NCBI RefSeq assembly: GCF_032118995.1
Contig: NC_092659.1
Coordinates: forward strand, 17,292,177-17,356,176
DNA length: 64,000 bases
Reading direction: 5' to 3'
Source: Asterias amurensis
Lineage: Eukaryota > Echinodermata > Asteroidea > Forcipulatida > Asteriidae
Each line of letters begins with the position of its first letter. The stretch's first letter is position 1. Positions 15,901-27,368 of this stretch are shown here, piece after piece. Below the pieces are notes generated by a model. The model was not told the origin of the DNA. It was given only the letters and a program-made list of their open reading frames with translations, and did no database searches. Both the position numbers and the translations under genes were made by a program.

Positions 15901-16151
15901 TATAATGCAGGGTGCGTTCCTACGACCACAAATACATGGGCGTCACCTTACTGAAGAACGGCAACAGAGTGACAGGTATCGGAGGCGAACCAGGAGAAAG
16001 GAACCAGATGATGTCGCAATCACTCGTACTTCAACTGCAGCAGGGTGATCAGGTCCATCTCGTCCTTACACCTTCAGATGCGTACGCTATCTACAGCGAC
16101 CACAGCAAGTACTGCACGTTCACAGGCTTCCTTATTTACAAGGGGTCGTAA
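12773..16151 (+). CDS. C1q domain-containing coiled-coil protein, gene 1 (4 coding exons)
   Basis: Coding exons 12,773-12,970, 13,816-14,464, 14,889-15,060 and 15,911-16,151 join with matching phases 0, 1 and 2 to give 420 codons (419 residues). Residues 1-20 are a signal peptide (MTPLISRLLVVMLVVLGTGA). About 45-115 and parts of 115-270 are charged and heptad-like, consistent with coiled coils. About 283-419 are a C1q domain ending FTGFLIYKGS, with typical aromatic strands such as NGYYFFSF and the conserved GD and TGFL positions. Proteins of this build (multimerin, EMILIN and cerebellin-like) are secreted, trimerise through C1q and bind ligands or matrix; here the ligand is unknown. An ATTAAA at 16,208 may be the polyadenylation signal. 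Gene 3 of this window (52,456-56,361) is a paralogue. Confidence 0.9.
13573..13700. mobile_element. MITE family A fragment in C1q gene 1 intron
   Basis: Contains 'aagaccagtcttctcacttt' and 'gacaattaccaatagtg', the right-hand third of family A. The left part is missing. Confidence 0.65.
13816..14464 (+). CDS. C1q gene 1, coding exon 2 (coiled coil)
   Basis: The acceptor is TTGTGCAG and the donor TCAA|GTAAGT (phase 1). The exon encodes 216 residues rich in Glu, Arg and Leu. It carries the segment LNEYIGNREAELVALRTP, which closely matches LNDLVGNREAELVERGIP in the second C1q gene, and an acidic DDDDED stretch before the C1q domain. Confidence 0.9.
14889..15060 (+). CDS. C1q gene 1, coding exon 3 (first half of C1q domain)
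   Basis: 172 nt, phase 1 to phase 0-of-codon +2. It starts after ATTACCAG; the alternative AG six bases on gives the wrong frame. It encodes RKSLFSAGATR, the strand VVFDNVFANKG and CHINGYYFFSFT. The exon has exactly the same length and phases as its counterpart at 55,187-55,358. Confidence 0.9.
15092..15470 (+). mobile_element. MITE family A copy in C1q gene 1 intron
   Basis: Carries 'ctggacactattggtagtta', 'ttgtgagaaactgctccctc' and 'caattaccaaaggtttccag'. It sits in the intron between the two C1q-domain exons, the same intron that holds a family A copy in the paralogue. Confidence 0.8.
15911..16151 (+). CDS. C1q gene 1, coding exon 4 (second half of C1q domain, stop)
   Basis: The acceptor is TATAATGCAG. 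241 nt encode VRSYDHKYMGVTLLKNG, the MSQSLVLQLQQGDQVHLVL strand and the terminal FTGFLIYKGS, followed by TAA. Length and phase are identical to 56,121-56,361. Confidence 0.92.
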
Positions 16152-16207
16152 AGCAGCCGTTGATGGTCGGAGGTACTGCTTTCTTTTGCTTCAAGTTTTT
16201 GTTGTTG

Positions 16208-16213
16208 ATTAAA
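16208..16213 (+). terminator. Candidate polyadenylation signal of C1q gene 1
   Basis: ATTAAA lies 57 bases after the stop codon, just before a family A insertion. No stronger AATAAA is seen before 17,073. Confidence 0.3.
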
Positions 16214-16218
16214 ACTGT

Positions 16219-16522
16219 TTAAAGACACTGGACACTATTGACAATTGTCAAAGACCATTCTTCTAACTAGGTGTATCCCAACATATGCATAAAAAACATG
16301 CCTGTGAAAATCTGAGCTCAATTGGTAGTCGGAGTAGCGAGGATGAAAGAAAAAACACCCTTGTCACATGAAGTTGTGTTCTTTCAGATGCTTGATTTCG
16401 AGACCCTACTTCAGAGGGAGCAGTTTCTCACAATGTTTTATACTATCAACAGCTCTCCATTACTCGTAACCAAGTAAGGTAACAATTATTTGAGTAATTA
16501 CCAATAGTGTCCAGTGCCTTTT
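16219..16522. mobile_element. MITE family A copy, inverted, shortened
   Basis: Begins TTAAAGACACTGGACACTAT after C1q gene 1 and ends 'ccaatagtgtccagtgcctt'. Internal landmarks 'cagatgcttgatttcgagac' and 'tcagagggagcagtttctca' are in the reverse order compared with 17,164-17,549. Confidence 0.8.
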
Positions 16523-16607
16523 TTGTTCAATTTGGTCACCAAACTATTGGCTATTGAAGTTTCTGGGAGCCAGAACGCACCACTACTTGAAATCGTTACA
16601 TTTCTTT

Positions 16608-16930
16608 CTTTACCAGGCAGGCCTGATACTTCACAGAGGCAACGAAGGCAATTGCCTCCATGCTGCCTAGTCATTGCCTTGGTGCCCCTGAAACACTCCA
16701 GTAGAAATTTACACTTGCCTCATAGGGTGCCCTTTACCAAGGATAAAAATGCCTTGATGCCTTTGCCCTTATACCAGGCAGGTCTGATACTTCACTAGGG
16801 CAACAAAGGTGATTGCCACCATGCCCCCTGGTGCCCTTGAAACACTCAAGTAGAAGTTTACAATTGACTCGAAGGGTGCCCTTTACCACAGAGAAAAATG
16901 CCTTGGTGTCTTTGCCCTTTAAGCAGCTCT
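16608..16930. repeat. Family E repeat, two tandem copies
   Basis: The segment from 'ggcaggcctgatacttcac' is repeated from about 16,776. Each copy ends in a word like 'atgccttgatgcctttgccc'. The unit is about 160 bp. Confidence 0.75.
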
Positions 16931-17163
16931 AGGTCACTAAGCCAGGGTTCCATTGCCTTGTCGTCACCGTTTTAACTAAATCAATGTCTTTTAAAACAAA
17001 TTGCTTACGGTATATAAAGCTGTATTTTAAACAATTGTGTATTTCTAATTTTACATATGTATATTTTTTAAATAATAAATTTTTTGACTTTTTTATACAC
17101 AGGCGATTTCATGTTTCTCAATTTTGAGTAAGGTTTGAAAGGAGAATGGCTTGAAAAGGTTTC

Positions 17164-17549
17164 TTAAAGGCAGTGGACACTATTGGTAACTACTCAAAAT
17201 AATTATCAGCATAAAACCTCACTTGGTAACAAGTAATGGGGAGAGGTTGATAGTATAAAACATTGTGAAAAACGGCTCCCTCTGAAATGACGTAGTTTTT
17301 GAGGCAGTAGTAATTTTACACGAATATGATTTTGAGACCTCAAGTTTGGAATTTGAGGTCGCAAAATCAAGCATCTGAAAGCACACAACTTTGAGTGACA
17401 AGGGTGTTTTTTATTTCATTCATATCTCGCAACTTTGACGACCAATTGAGCTCAAATTTTCACAGGTTTGTTATTTTATGCAAATGTTAAGATACACCAA
17501 GTGAGAAGACTGGTCTTTGACAATTACTAATAGTGTCCACTGTCTTTAA
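17164..17549 (+). mobile_element. MITE family A, near full-length copy
   Basis: Flanked by TTAA (17,164-17,167 and 17,546-17,549). The ends are AAGGCAGTGGACACTATTGG and its inverted match CTAATAGTGTCCACTGTCTT, spanning about 385 bp. It has an internal 'tttgaggtcgcaaaatcaag' palindrome region and no coding capacity. This is a good reference copy for the family. Confidence 0.88.
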
Positions 17550-17740
17550 CAATAAATCATTGTTATAAAACAGCACAACAAATCTTGCAGGCCTTTGCAT
17601 TTTATTCATAGGAGATTGAAAAGAAGTTTGTTAACACCAGGTATTGAAGAGTAATAAAGAACTTCAGTGTAACCTTGCAATTGTTTTACCTAAAAACCTT
17701 TTCTGTCTGATCTGCTTTAATATCAAGTGACATCCTCATC

Positions 17741-20700
17741 GAAAAGTTCACAAGGCTTAGCCTTATGATTTTTTCGAAAAATTCACAAGGCTATATATAG
17801 CCTTATGATTTTTTCGAAAAGTTCACAAGGTTATAGCCTTATGATTTTTTTTGCAAAGTTCACAAGGCTATAGCCTTATGAATTTTTGGAAAAGTTCACG
17901 AGGCTATAGCCATATGAATTTTTCGAAAAAATCAAAAGGTATATAGCGTTATGATGTTTTGGAAAAGTTCACAAGGCTATAGCCTTATGATTTTTTGGAA
18001 AAGTTCACAAGGCTATAGCCTTATGATTTTTTGTAAAAGTTCACAAGGCTAAATAGCCTTATGATTTTTTCGAAAAGTTCACAAGGATCATAGCCTTATG
18101 ACTTTTTGGAAAAGTTCACAAGGCTATAGCCTTATGATTTTTTTTCACAAAGTTCACAAGGCCTTATGAATTTTTGGAAAAGTTCACAAGGCTATAGCCT
18201 TATGATTTTATGGAAAAGTTCTCAAGGCTATAGCCATATGATTTTTTTCGAAAAAATCAAAAGGTATATAGCGTTTTGATGTTTTGGAAAAGTTCACAAA
18301 GCTATATATAGCCTTATGATGTTTTGGAAAAGTTCACAAGGCTATAGCCTTATGATTTTTTGGAAAAGTTCACAAGGCTATAGCCTTATGATTTTTTCGA
18401 AAAGTTCACAAGGCTATAGCCTTATGAATTTTTGGATAAGTTCACAAGGCTATAGCCTTATGATGTTTTTCGAAAAGTTCACAAGGCTATAGCCTTATGA
18501 TTTTTTGGATAAGTTCACAAGGCTATAGCCTTATGATGTTTTTCGAAAAGTTCACAAGGCTATAGCCTTATGAATTTTTTCGAAAAGTTCACAAGGCTAT
18601 AGCCTTATGATTTTTTGGATAAGTTCACAAGGCTATAGCCTTATGATGTTTTGGAAAAGTTCACAAGGCTATAGCCTTATGATTTTTTCGAAAAGTTCAC
18701 AAGGCCTTATGATTTTTTGGAAAAGTTCACAAGGCCTTATGATTTTTTCGAAAAGTTCACAAGGCCTTATCAATTTTTGGATAAGTTCACAAGGCCTTAT
18801 GATGTTTTGGATTTTTTGGAAAAGTTCACAAGGCTATAGCCTTATGAATTTTTTCGAAAAGTTCACGAGGCTATAGCCATATGAATTTTTCGAAAAAATC
18901 AAAAGGTATATAGCGTTATGATGTTTTGGAAAAGTTCACAAGGCTATAGCCTTATGATTTTTTGGAAAAGTTCACAAGGCTATAGCCTTATGATTTTTTG
19001 TAAAAGTTCACAAGGCTATATAGCCTTATGATTTTTTCGAAAAGTTCACAAGGATCATAGCCTTATGACTTTTTGGAAAAGTTCACAAGGCTATAGCCTT
19101 ATGATTTTTTTTCACAAAGTTCACAAGGCCTTATGAATTTTTGGAAAAGTTCACAAGGCTATAGCCTTATGATTTTATGGAAAAGTTCTCAAGGCTATAG
19201 CCATATGATTTTTTTCGAAAAAATCAAAAGGTATATAGCGTTTTGATGTTTTGGAAAAGTTCACAAAGCTATATATAGCCTTATGATGTTTTGGAAAAGT
19301 TCACAAGGCTATAGCCTTATGATTTTTTGGAAAAGTTCACAAGGCTATAGCCTTATGATTTTTTCGAAAAGTTCACAAGGCTATAGCCTTATGAATTTTT
19401 GGATAAGTTCACAAGGCTATAGCCTTATGATGTTTTTCGAAAAGTTCACAAGGCTATAGCCTTATGATTTTTTGGATAAGTTCACAAGGCTATAGCCTTA
19501 TGATGTTTTTCGAAAAGTTCACAAGGCTATAGCCTTATGAATTTTTTCGAAAAGTTCACAAGGCTATAGCCTTATGATGTTTTTCGAAAAGTTCACAAGG
19601 CTATAGCCTTATGATTTTTTGGATAAGTTCACAAGGCTATAGCCTTATGATGTTTTGGAAAAGTTCACAAGGCTATAGCCTTATGATTTTTTCGAAAAGT
19701 TCACAAGGCCTTATGATTTTTTGGAAAAGTTCACAAGGCCTTATGATTTTTTCGAAAAGTTCACAAGGCCTTATCAATTTTTGGATAAGTTCACAAGGCC
19801 TTATGATGTTTTGGATTATTTGGAAAAGTTCACAAGGCTATAGCCTTATGAATTTTTTCGAAAAGTTCACAAGGCTATAGCCTTATGATTTTTTGGATAA
19901 GTTCACAAGGCTATAGCCTTATGATGTTTTGGAAAAGTTCACAAGGCTATAGCCTTATGATTTTTTCGAAAAGTTCACAAGGCCTTATGATTTTTTCGAA
20001 AAGTTCATAAGGCTATAGCCTTATGATTTTTTCGAAAAGTTCACAAGGCCTTATGATTTTTTGGAAAAGTTCACAAGGCCTTATGATTTTTTCGAAAAGT
20101 TCACAAGGCCTTATGAATTTTTGGATAAGTTCACAAGGCTATAGCCTTATGATTTTTTCGAAAAGTTCACAAGGCCTTATGATTTTTTGGAAAAGTTCAC
20201 AAGGCCTTATGATTTTTTCGAAAAGTTCACAGGCTATAGCCTTATGAATTTTTGGATAAGTTCACAAGGCCTTATGATGTTTTGGATTTTTTGGAAAAGT
20301 TCACAAGGCTATAGCCTTATGAATTTTTGGAAAAGTTCACAAGGCTATAGCCTTATGATTTTTTTCACAAAGTTCACAAGGCTATAGCCTTACGATTTTT
20401 TGGAAAAGTTCACAAGGCCTTATGAATTTTTGGAAAAGTTCACAAGGCCTAATGATTTTTTTCACAAAGTTCACAAGGCTATAGCCTTATGATTTTTTCG
20501 AAAAGTTCACAAGGCCTTATGATTTTTTCGAAAAGTTCACAAGGCCTTATGATTTTTTCGAAAAGTTCACAAGGCTATATAGCCTTATGATTTTTTGGAA
20601 AAGTTCACAATATAGCCTTATGAATTTTTGGAAAAGTTCACAAGGCTATAGCCTTATGATTTTTTTCACAAAGTTCACAAGGCTATAGCCTTATGAATTT

Positions 20701-23700
20701 TTGGAAAAGTTCACAAGGCTATAGCCTTATGATTTTATGGAAAAGTTCTCAAGGCTATAGCCATATGATTTTTTTCGAAAAAATCAAAAGGTATATAGCG
20801 TTATGATGTTTTGGAAAAGTTCACAAGGCTATAGCCTTATGATTTTATGGAAAAGTTCTCAAGGCTATAGCCATATGATTTTTTTCGAAAAAATCAAAAG
20901 GTATATAGCGTTTTGATGTTTTGGAAAAGTTCACAAAGCTATATATAGCCTTATGATGTTTTGGAAAAGTTCACAAGGCTATAGCCTTATGATTTTTTGG
21001 AAAAGTTCACAAGGCTATAGCCTTATGATTTTTTCGAAAAGTTCACAAGGCTATAGCCTTATGAATTTTTGGATAAGTTCACAAGGCTATAGCCTTATGA
21101 TGTTTTTCGAAAAGTTCACAAGGCTATAGCCTTATGATTTTTTGGATAAGTTCACAAGGCTATAGCCTTATGATGTTTTTCGAAAAGTTCACAAGGCTAT
21201 AGCCTTATGAATTTTTTCGAAAAGTTCACAAGGCTATAGCCTTATGATGTTTTTCGAAAAGTTCACAAGGCTATAGCCTTATGATTTTTTGGATAAGTTC
21301 ACAAGGCTATAGCCTTATGATGTTTTGGAAAAGTTCACAAGGCTATAGCCTTATGATTTTTTCGAAAAGTTCACAAGGCCTTATGATTTTTTGGAAAAGT
21401 TCACAAGGCCTTATGATTTTTTCGAAAAGTTCACAAGGCCTTATCAATTTTTGGATAAGTTCACAAGGCCTTATGATGTTTTGGATTATTTGGAAAAGTT
21501 CACAAGGCTATAGCCTTATGAATTTTTTCGAAAAGTTCACAAGGCTATAGCCTTATGATTTTTTGGATAAGTTCACAAGGCTATAGCCTTATGATGTTTT
21601 GGAAAAGTTCACAAGGCTATAGCCTTATGATTTTTTCGAAAAGTTCACAAGGCCTTATGATTTTTTCGAAAAGTTCATAAGGCTATAGCCTTATGATTTT
21701 TTCGAAAAGTTCACAAGGCCTTATGATTTTTTGGAAAAGTTCACAAGGCCTTATGATTTTTTCGAAAAGTTCACAAGGCCTTATGAATTTTTGGATAAGT
21801 TCACAAGGCTATAGCCTTATGATTTTTTCGAAAAGTTCACAAGGCCTTATGATTTTTTGGAAAAGTTCACAAGGCCTTATGATTTTTTCGAAAAGTTCAC
21901 AGGCTATAGCCTTATGAATTTTTGGATAAGTTCACAAGGCCTTATGATGTTTTGGATTTTTTGGAAAAGTTCACAAGGCTATAGCCTTATGAATTTTTGG
22001 AAAAGTTCACAAGGCTATAGCCTTATGATTTTTTTCACAAAGTTCACAAGGCTATAGCCTTACGATTTTTTGGAAAAGTTCACAAGGCCTTATGAATTTT
22101 TGGAAAAGTTCACAAGGCCTAATGATTTTTTTCACAAAGTTCACAAGGCTATAGCCTTATGATTTTTTCGAAAAGTTCACAAGGCCTTATGATTTTTTCG
22201 AAAAGTTCACAAGGCCTTATGATTTTTTCGAAAAGTTCACAAGGCTATATAGCCTTATGATTTTTTGGAAAAGTTCACAATATAGCCTTATGAATTTTTG
22301 GAAAAGTTCACAAGGCTATAGCCTTATGATTTTTTTCACAAAGTTCACAAGGCTATAGCCTTATGAATTTTTGGAAAAGTTCACAAGGCTATAGCCTTAT
22401 GATTTTATGGAAAAGTTCTCAAGGCTATAGCCATATGATTTTTTTCGAAAAAATCAAAAGGTATATAGCGTTATGATGTTTTGGAAAAGTTCACAAGGCT
22501 ATAGCCTTATGATTTTTTGTAAAAGTTCACATTTTTGGATAAGTTCACAAGGCTATAGCCTTATGATTTTTTGGAAAAGTTCACAAGGCTATATAGCCTT
22601 ATGATTTTTTGGAAAAGTTCACAAGGCTATAGCCTTATGATTTTTTGGAAAAGTTCACAAGGCTATAGCCTTATGTTTTTTTGGAAAAGTTCACAAGGCT
22701 ATATAGCCTTATGTTTTTTTTTCGCAAAGTTCACAAGGCTATAGCCTTATGATTTTTTCAAAAAGTTCACAAGGCTTATGATTTTTTGGAAAAGTTCACA
22801 AGGCTATAGCCTTATGATTTTTTGGAAAAGTTCACAAGGCTATAGCCTTATGTTTTTTTGGAAAAGTTCACAAGGCTATATAGCCTTATGTTTTTTTTTC
22901 GCAAAGTTCACAAGGCTATAGCCTTATGATTTTTTCAAAAAGTTCACAAGGCTTATGATTTATTTCGAAAAGTTCACAAGGCTATAGCCTTATGAATGTT
23001 TGGAAAAGTTCACAAGGTTTATGATTTATAGCCTTATGATTTTTTTCACAAAGTTCACAAGGCTATAGCCTTATGAATTTTTGGAAAAGTTCACAAGGCT
23101 ATAGCCTTATGATTTTATGGAAAAGTTCTCAAGGCTATAGCCATATGATTTTTTTCGAAAAAATCACAAGGCTTATATATAGCCTTATGATTTTTTGGAA
23201 AAGTTCACAAGGCTATAGCCTTATGAATTTTTGGAAAAGTTCACAAGGCTATAGCCTTATGTTTTTTTGGAAAAGTTCACAAGGCTATAGCCTTATGATT
23301 TTTTGGAAAAGTTCACAAGACTACAGCCTTATGTTTTTTTTGGAAAAGTTCACAAGGCTATATAGCCTTATGTTTTTTTTTCGCAAAGTTCACAAGGCTA
23401 TAGCCTTATGATTTTTTCGAAAAGTTCACAAGGCTTATGATTTTTTTCGAAAAGTAAACAAGGCTATAGCCTTATGATTTTTTTCACAAAGTTCACAAGG
23501 CTATAGCCTTATGATTTTTTTCACAAAGTTCACAAGGCTATAGCCTAATGATTTTTTTCGAAAAGTTCACAAGGCTATAGCCTTATGATTTTTTTCGAAA
23601 AGTTCACAAGGCTATAGCCTTATGATTTTTTTCACAAAGTTCACAAGGCTATAGCCTTATTATTTTTTTCACAAAGTTCACAAGGCTATATAGCCTTATG

Positions 23701-23842
23701 ATTTTTTTCGAAAAGTTCACAAGGCCTTATGATTTTTTTCGCAAAGTTCACAAGGCTATAGCCTTATGATTTTTTGGAAAAGTTTAAAAGGCTATAGCCT
23801 TATGATTTTTTGGAAAAGTTCACAAGGCCTTATGTTTTTTTC
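17741..23842. repeat. 6.1-kb satellite of 36-bp and 30-bp monomers
   Basis: The monomer is about GTTCACAAGGCTATAGCCTT plus ATGATTTTTTGGAAAA. A 30-bp version lacks six bases of the core, giving AAGGCCTT. Spacers vary (TTTTTTGGAA, TTTTTTCGAA, TTTTTTCACA). The core AAGGCTATAGCCTT is a perfect palindrome. There are about 170 monomers. Open frames of up to 112 codons arise because 36 and 30 are multiples of three; they are not taken as genes. Confidence 0.96.
19145..20820. repeat. Higher-order repeat within satellite, copy 1 (1,670 bp)
   Basis: This block reappears at an offset of 1,670 bp (copy at about 20,815-22,490) with the same order of variant monomers, including the GGATTATTTGG variant near 19,813 and 21,483. 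I see no difference between the copies where I compared them, so the duplication looks recent. A separate offset of about 967-1,004 bp links 17,875-18,880 to 18,845-19,880. Confidence 0.85.
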
Positions 23843-23849
23843 TTATATT

Positions 23850-25180
23850 ATAACTAACCAGTTCCGGTCTGTCGTGTTATGGTATTTTATTCATCAATGA
23901 AAACCTCCACATAAAACAAAAAACAAAGATTAAAAGCTAGACAGTTCATTTAAATTTTCTGTTCCCCCCCCCCAAAAAAAGGACATCGAATTTTGATGGC
24001 CTCAAGATTGGCAAATTAAATATTCATGTATTCATTTAACTAAATCAATTAATTAGGAATGTGCAGCCGGTTATGTACTACAAGAAGTTTAACAAGGGCC
24101 TTGTCACACCATAGAGAAAGGATAACACGAGGCAACCAACTGCAGTGCACACAACAGGCCTACTTCGGTAGCACATGGGTCATTTTTTAAACAATGCATT
24201 CCAGTATTTCGGAGACACAATATGTGAATTAAAAAAGTTAATGTTTTTTGTTTTTTTGCGAAGATTTCCTGGAATGAAATAGATGGATTGCAACACACGT
24301 CACCGACCACCATCTTTGCTGTATAAACAAAGTGCAAGTGCTTGTGTATACGCACTGCGCATGCACTTCTCCCTTGTAAATACATCAAAGATGGCAGTTG
24401 ATGATGCGTATTGCAATGCAATCCATCTATTGTCTCTTGCGACATGACCCTAAAAGAAGATATGGGAAAACATTAAAAACTCAAGATTTGGGCAAACTTT
24501 GAAATTATTAAAATTTCAGAATTTAAAATACATTTTAAGAACATGATCCAATATCAGCTGCTAGCACAAAATAATCCTTTACGACATTAATATTAATGTC
24601 ATTAAAAAAATTGTGTGTGTTTTAAAATGTACAGTACATAAAGAGTGTTATCACCTTTCATAGTAATAAACATACTGGAACGAAACTGGCAATAAGTGAT
24701 CATTGTTGAAATTATTTTAAAACGTTTTCAATCCATAAATAAATTGAAATTGAATTTGCAAAAGATTAAACAGAAATGTTAATTAAGTAAAAAACAATCA
24801 CTTTGACTACCTTTCTGCTTTGCTTTTTAAAAAGATTCAGGAAAAGCCCTGTCACGTCATCATTGGTTTTCTGATTGTTTATGCAAGAAATTATAATAAT
24901 TATATGGATTCGTATTTACATATCATTTGATACACATGCATTCAAGTTAAATTACCACAAAACAACTAGTACATGTATCTTGAAAACACAAGTTTTGCCG
25001 GGCTGCCAGTCAAGCACCCACTTATTTCAGTGGTTCAATTGCGACATTTCCTTACAAGAATATGTAGAAACAATTGTTTCACCTGAGTAAACCCACCATT
25101 TCACATTAACTGTAGGCTATGTACATGATACATGAATGGGGATACAACTGTACACAAAACTATACTACAAGAACAATGAA
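23850..25180. other. Non-genic stretch with one short inverted-repeat element
   Basis: AT-rich DNA with no supportable gene. The only structured part I see is at 24,279-24,432, listed separately. Confidence 0.5.
24279..24432. mobile_element. Short terminal-inverted-repeat element
   Basis: The left end AATAGATGGATTGCA and right end TGCAATCCATCTATT are inverted complements. A second inverted pair (CACCATCTTTG and CAAAGATGGC) lies inside. Total is about 154 bp with no coding capacity. Confidence 0.65.
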
Positions 25181-25244
25181 TGTGTATTCACAACATGATA
25201 CCATATTGCGGGCTGGCATAGTGAATCTATCCTTCAAAACCACA

Positions 25245-25960
25245 GTGGGTGATATGGAACAGTCACACAGTAGGAGGGTTGACTGTGTACATGTACAGTG
25301 GATACGATTCACCACATGAAATCAAACTGAAGACTGCATAGTTTATCATTAACCACAGTGGATATGATATTGAATGGTCTCACAGTAGGAGGGTTGACTG
25401 TGTACTGGGTACATATAATCAAAACATAACATCAATCTGCAGGCCTGCATATTTTATCTTTCATTCAAAACAACCACATGGGTGATATTGAATGGTCAGA
25501 CAGTAGGAGGGTTGACTGTGTGCTTTGTATGCAATCAACACCTAACATCAATCTGCGGGTCGGCATATTTTATCTTTCATTCCAAATCACAGTGGATGAT
25601 TGAATGGTCAGACAGTAGGAGGGTTGAGTGTGTGCTGTGTATGCAACCAACACATACAATCAATCTGCAGGCTGGCATAGTTTACATGTAGCTTTTATTC
25701 AAAACCACAGTGTATGATATATTAAATGGTCCCACAGTAGGAGGGTTGATTGTGTCTTGTGTACATATGATATCCTAATGCATGCTGGCATAGTTTATCA
25801 TTAACCACAGCAGATATGATAGTGAATGGTCGGACAGTGGGAAGGTTGACTGTGTACTGTGTTGATGCATTCACTACATTACATTATAGTTTATCTATTA
25901 TTTAAAACCACACCGAATGAACTTAAAAGGTCAGACAGTAGGAGGGTTAATAATATGTAC
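25245..25960. repeat. Degenerate tandem repeat, period about 115-120 bp, seven copies
   Basis: The word AGTAGGAGGGTTGACTGTGT or close variants recurs near 25,270, 25,387, 25,503, 25,617, 25,737, 25,838 and 25,938. It is each time preceded by a 'gatattgaatggtc'-like segment and followed by 'catagtttatc'-like sequence. Confidence 0.85.
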
Positions 25961-26105
25961 ATGACCTCTGTCTGGTCTCTTTGGATTTCTAATCACTACT
26001 TGCATAATTATTGTGAATACAGGACACCAGACACCTACATCTCATTAGCAGACTCACCAGGTAAATCCATTATTATCCAGACTGACAGTCCCTTAGTTTA
26101 ATTAC

Positions 26106-26511
26106 TAGGAGTGCGCTCCACAATTGCGCAAACATATTGCAACCGTTGGCGCAAACGTTTTTCATCATTGGAACAATTGGTGCGCACTTCAAGATGTCAT
26201 TAGTGGCGGCAGTCTGCAATGAAGACGGTGACACCACGCGTAGTTTTTTCATAACATTGTTATTGCATTGTGACATCGACTAATTAGATTTGTTATATCA
26301 ATCCCATTTGAAAACACACTATTGTCAATTTCGTGTGACAATTAACAATTATGTTGTCTGTTTGTCCAGCATTTGAAAACCACCCAACAACACCTCAGAA
26401 GTACGTTCTACCAAGTTTGCAAACGATGGTGGCGACAACGCATTACACTGGAAGTTGTTGGCGAATCTGAGTAAACGGTGGCAACGCTTATGTGAGTGAA
26501 GCGCACCCCTG
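26106..26511. mobile_element. Candidate terminal-inverted-repeat element with AGGRGTGCGCT ends
   Basis: The left end AGGAGTGCGCTCCACAATTG resembles the inverted right end AGGGGTGCGCTTCACTCACA. Inside are several TTGGCGCAAACG / GTTGGCGAATC-type words in both orientations. No target duplication was defined. Confidence 0.5.
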
Positions 26512-26671
26512 AACCCTTTTGTTATATATAATCTAAAACAAGGTTAAAATATATTTTCTTAATTAAGAGACTGGCCTCTTGGCAATTCAACTGGCAACTA
26601 AAATTGGTGATTTGTACCTCCATAAAAACCCTTGCACATAATCAACTCTTTTTTTTTTTAAATTCCCTCTT

Positions 26672-26941
26672 TAAAGCCATTGGACCTTTTCGGTAAACAG
26701 TGTTGTCCAATAACAAACCTGTGAAATTTTAGGCTCAATCGGTCATCGGAGTCGGGAGAAAACAACGGAAAAACCCACCCTTGTTTCCGCGCGTTTCGCC
26801 GTGTCATGGCATGTGTTTCAAATAAATCCGTTGTTTTGCTGTTTTCTCAAAAAGTAAAGCATTTTATGTAAACCCTGTAAGTTATTTGTAAATCTGTGAA
26901 CTTTGTTTTTTCTGAACCGACAGGGTCCAATGGCTTTAAAG
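26672..26941. mobile_element. MITE family B copy
   Basis: The ends TTTAAAGCCATTGGACCTTT and GGTCCAATGGCTTTAAAG are inverted complements and meet TTTAAA at both borders. Related copies lie at 37,604-38,357 (interrupted) and 38,946-39,325. Confidence 0.82.
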
Positions 26942-27148
26942 AATCACCCCGTTTCCAAAAAAACAAATTTCATTTCTTTCCTTCAGCAAAGGATTTCTTG
27001 AGTATAAGCTTTGGATTGTACAGTGAATTTACTTAAAAATTAATAAAAGTATTTACATTTGTACAAAATGTTTACATATCACCAGTAAACAAAATTAATT
27101 TGAATTGTTAAAAATAAAATGTAACCCCCTGTAAAAAATATGTGCTTG

Positions 27149-27179
<31 letters not shown>

Positions 27180-27368
27180 GAGTTTGCTTTTAATTAAGTA
27201 TTTCTTGAGTGTTTTGCCATTTCTTCATTTTCCGGAAGCACACTTGTATTTCCCACCCCCCCCCAAAAAAAAAAAACCAAAACATAATAATATTTTGTTA
27301 ATGATTATAAAACAGAAAAGGTAATAGACTTACTCTGTCCAAATTTCCAGTATTCATATCCAAAATGT

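Noticed and set aside
18607..23411. Repeated open frames with FWKSSQGYSLMIF-like units
   Set aside because: They come from the satellite monomers (36 and 30 bp, both multiples of three). There is no gene context, and frames break at every irregular monomer.
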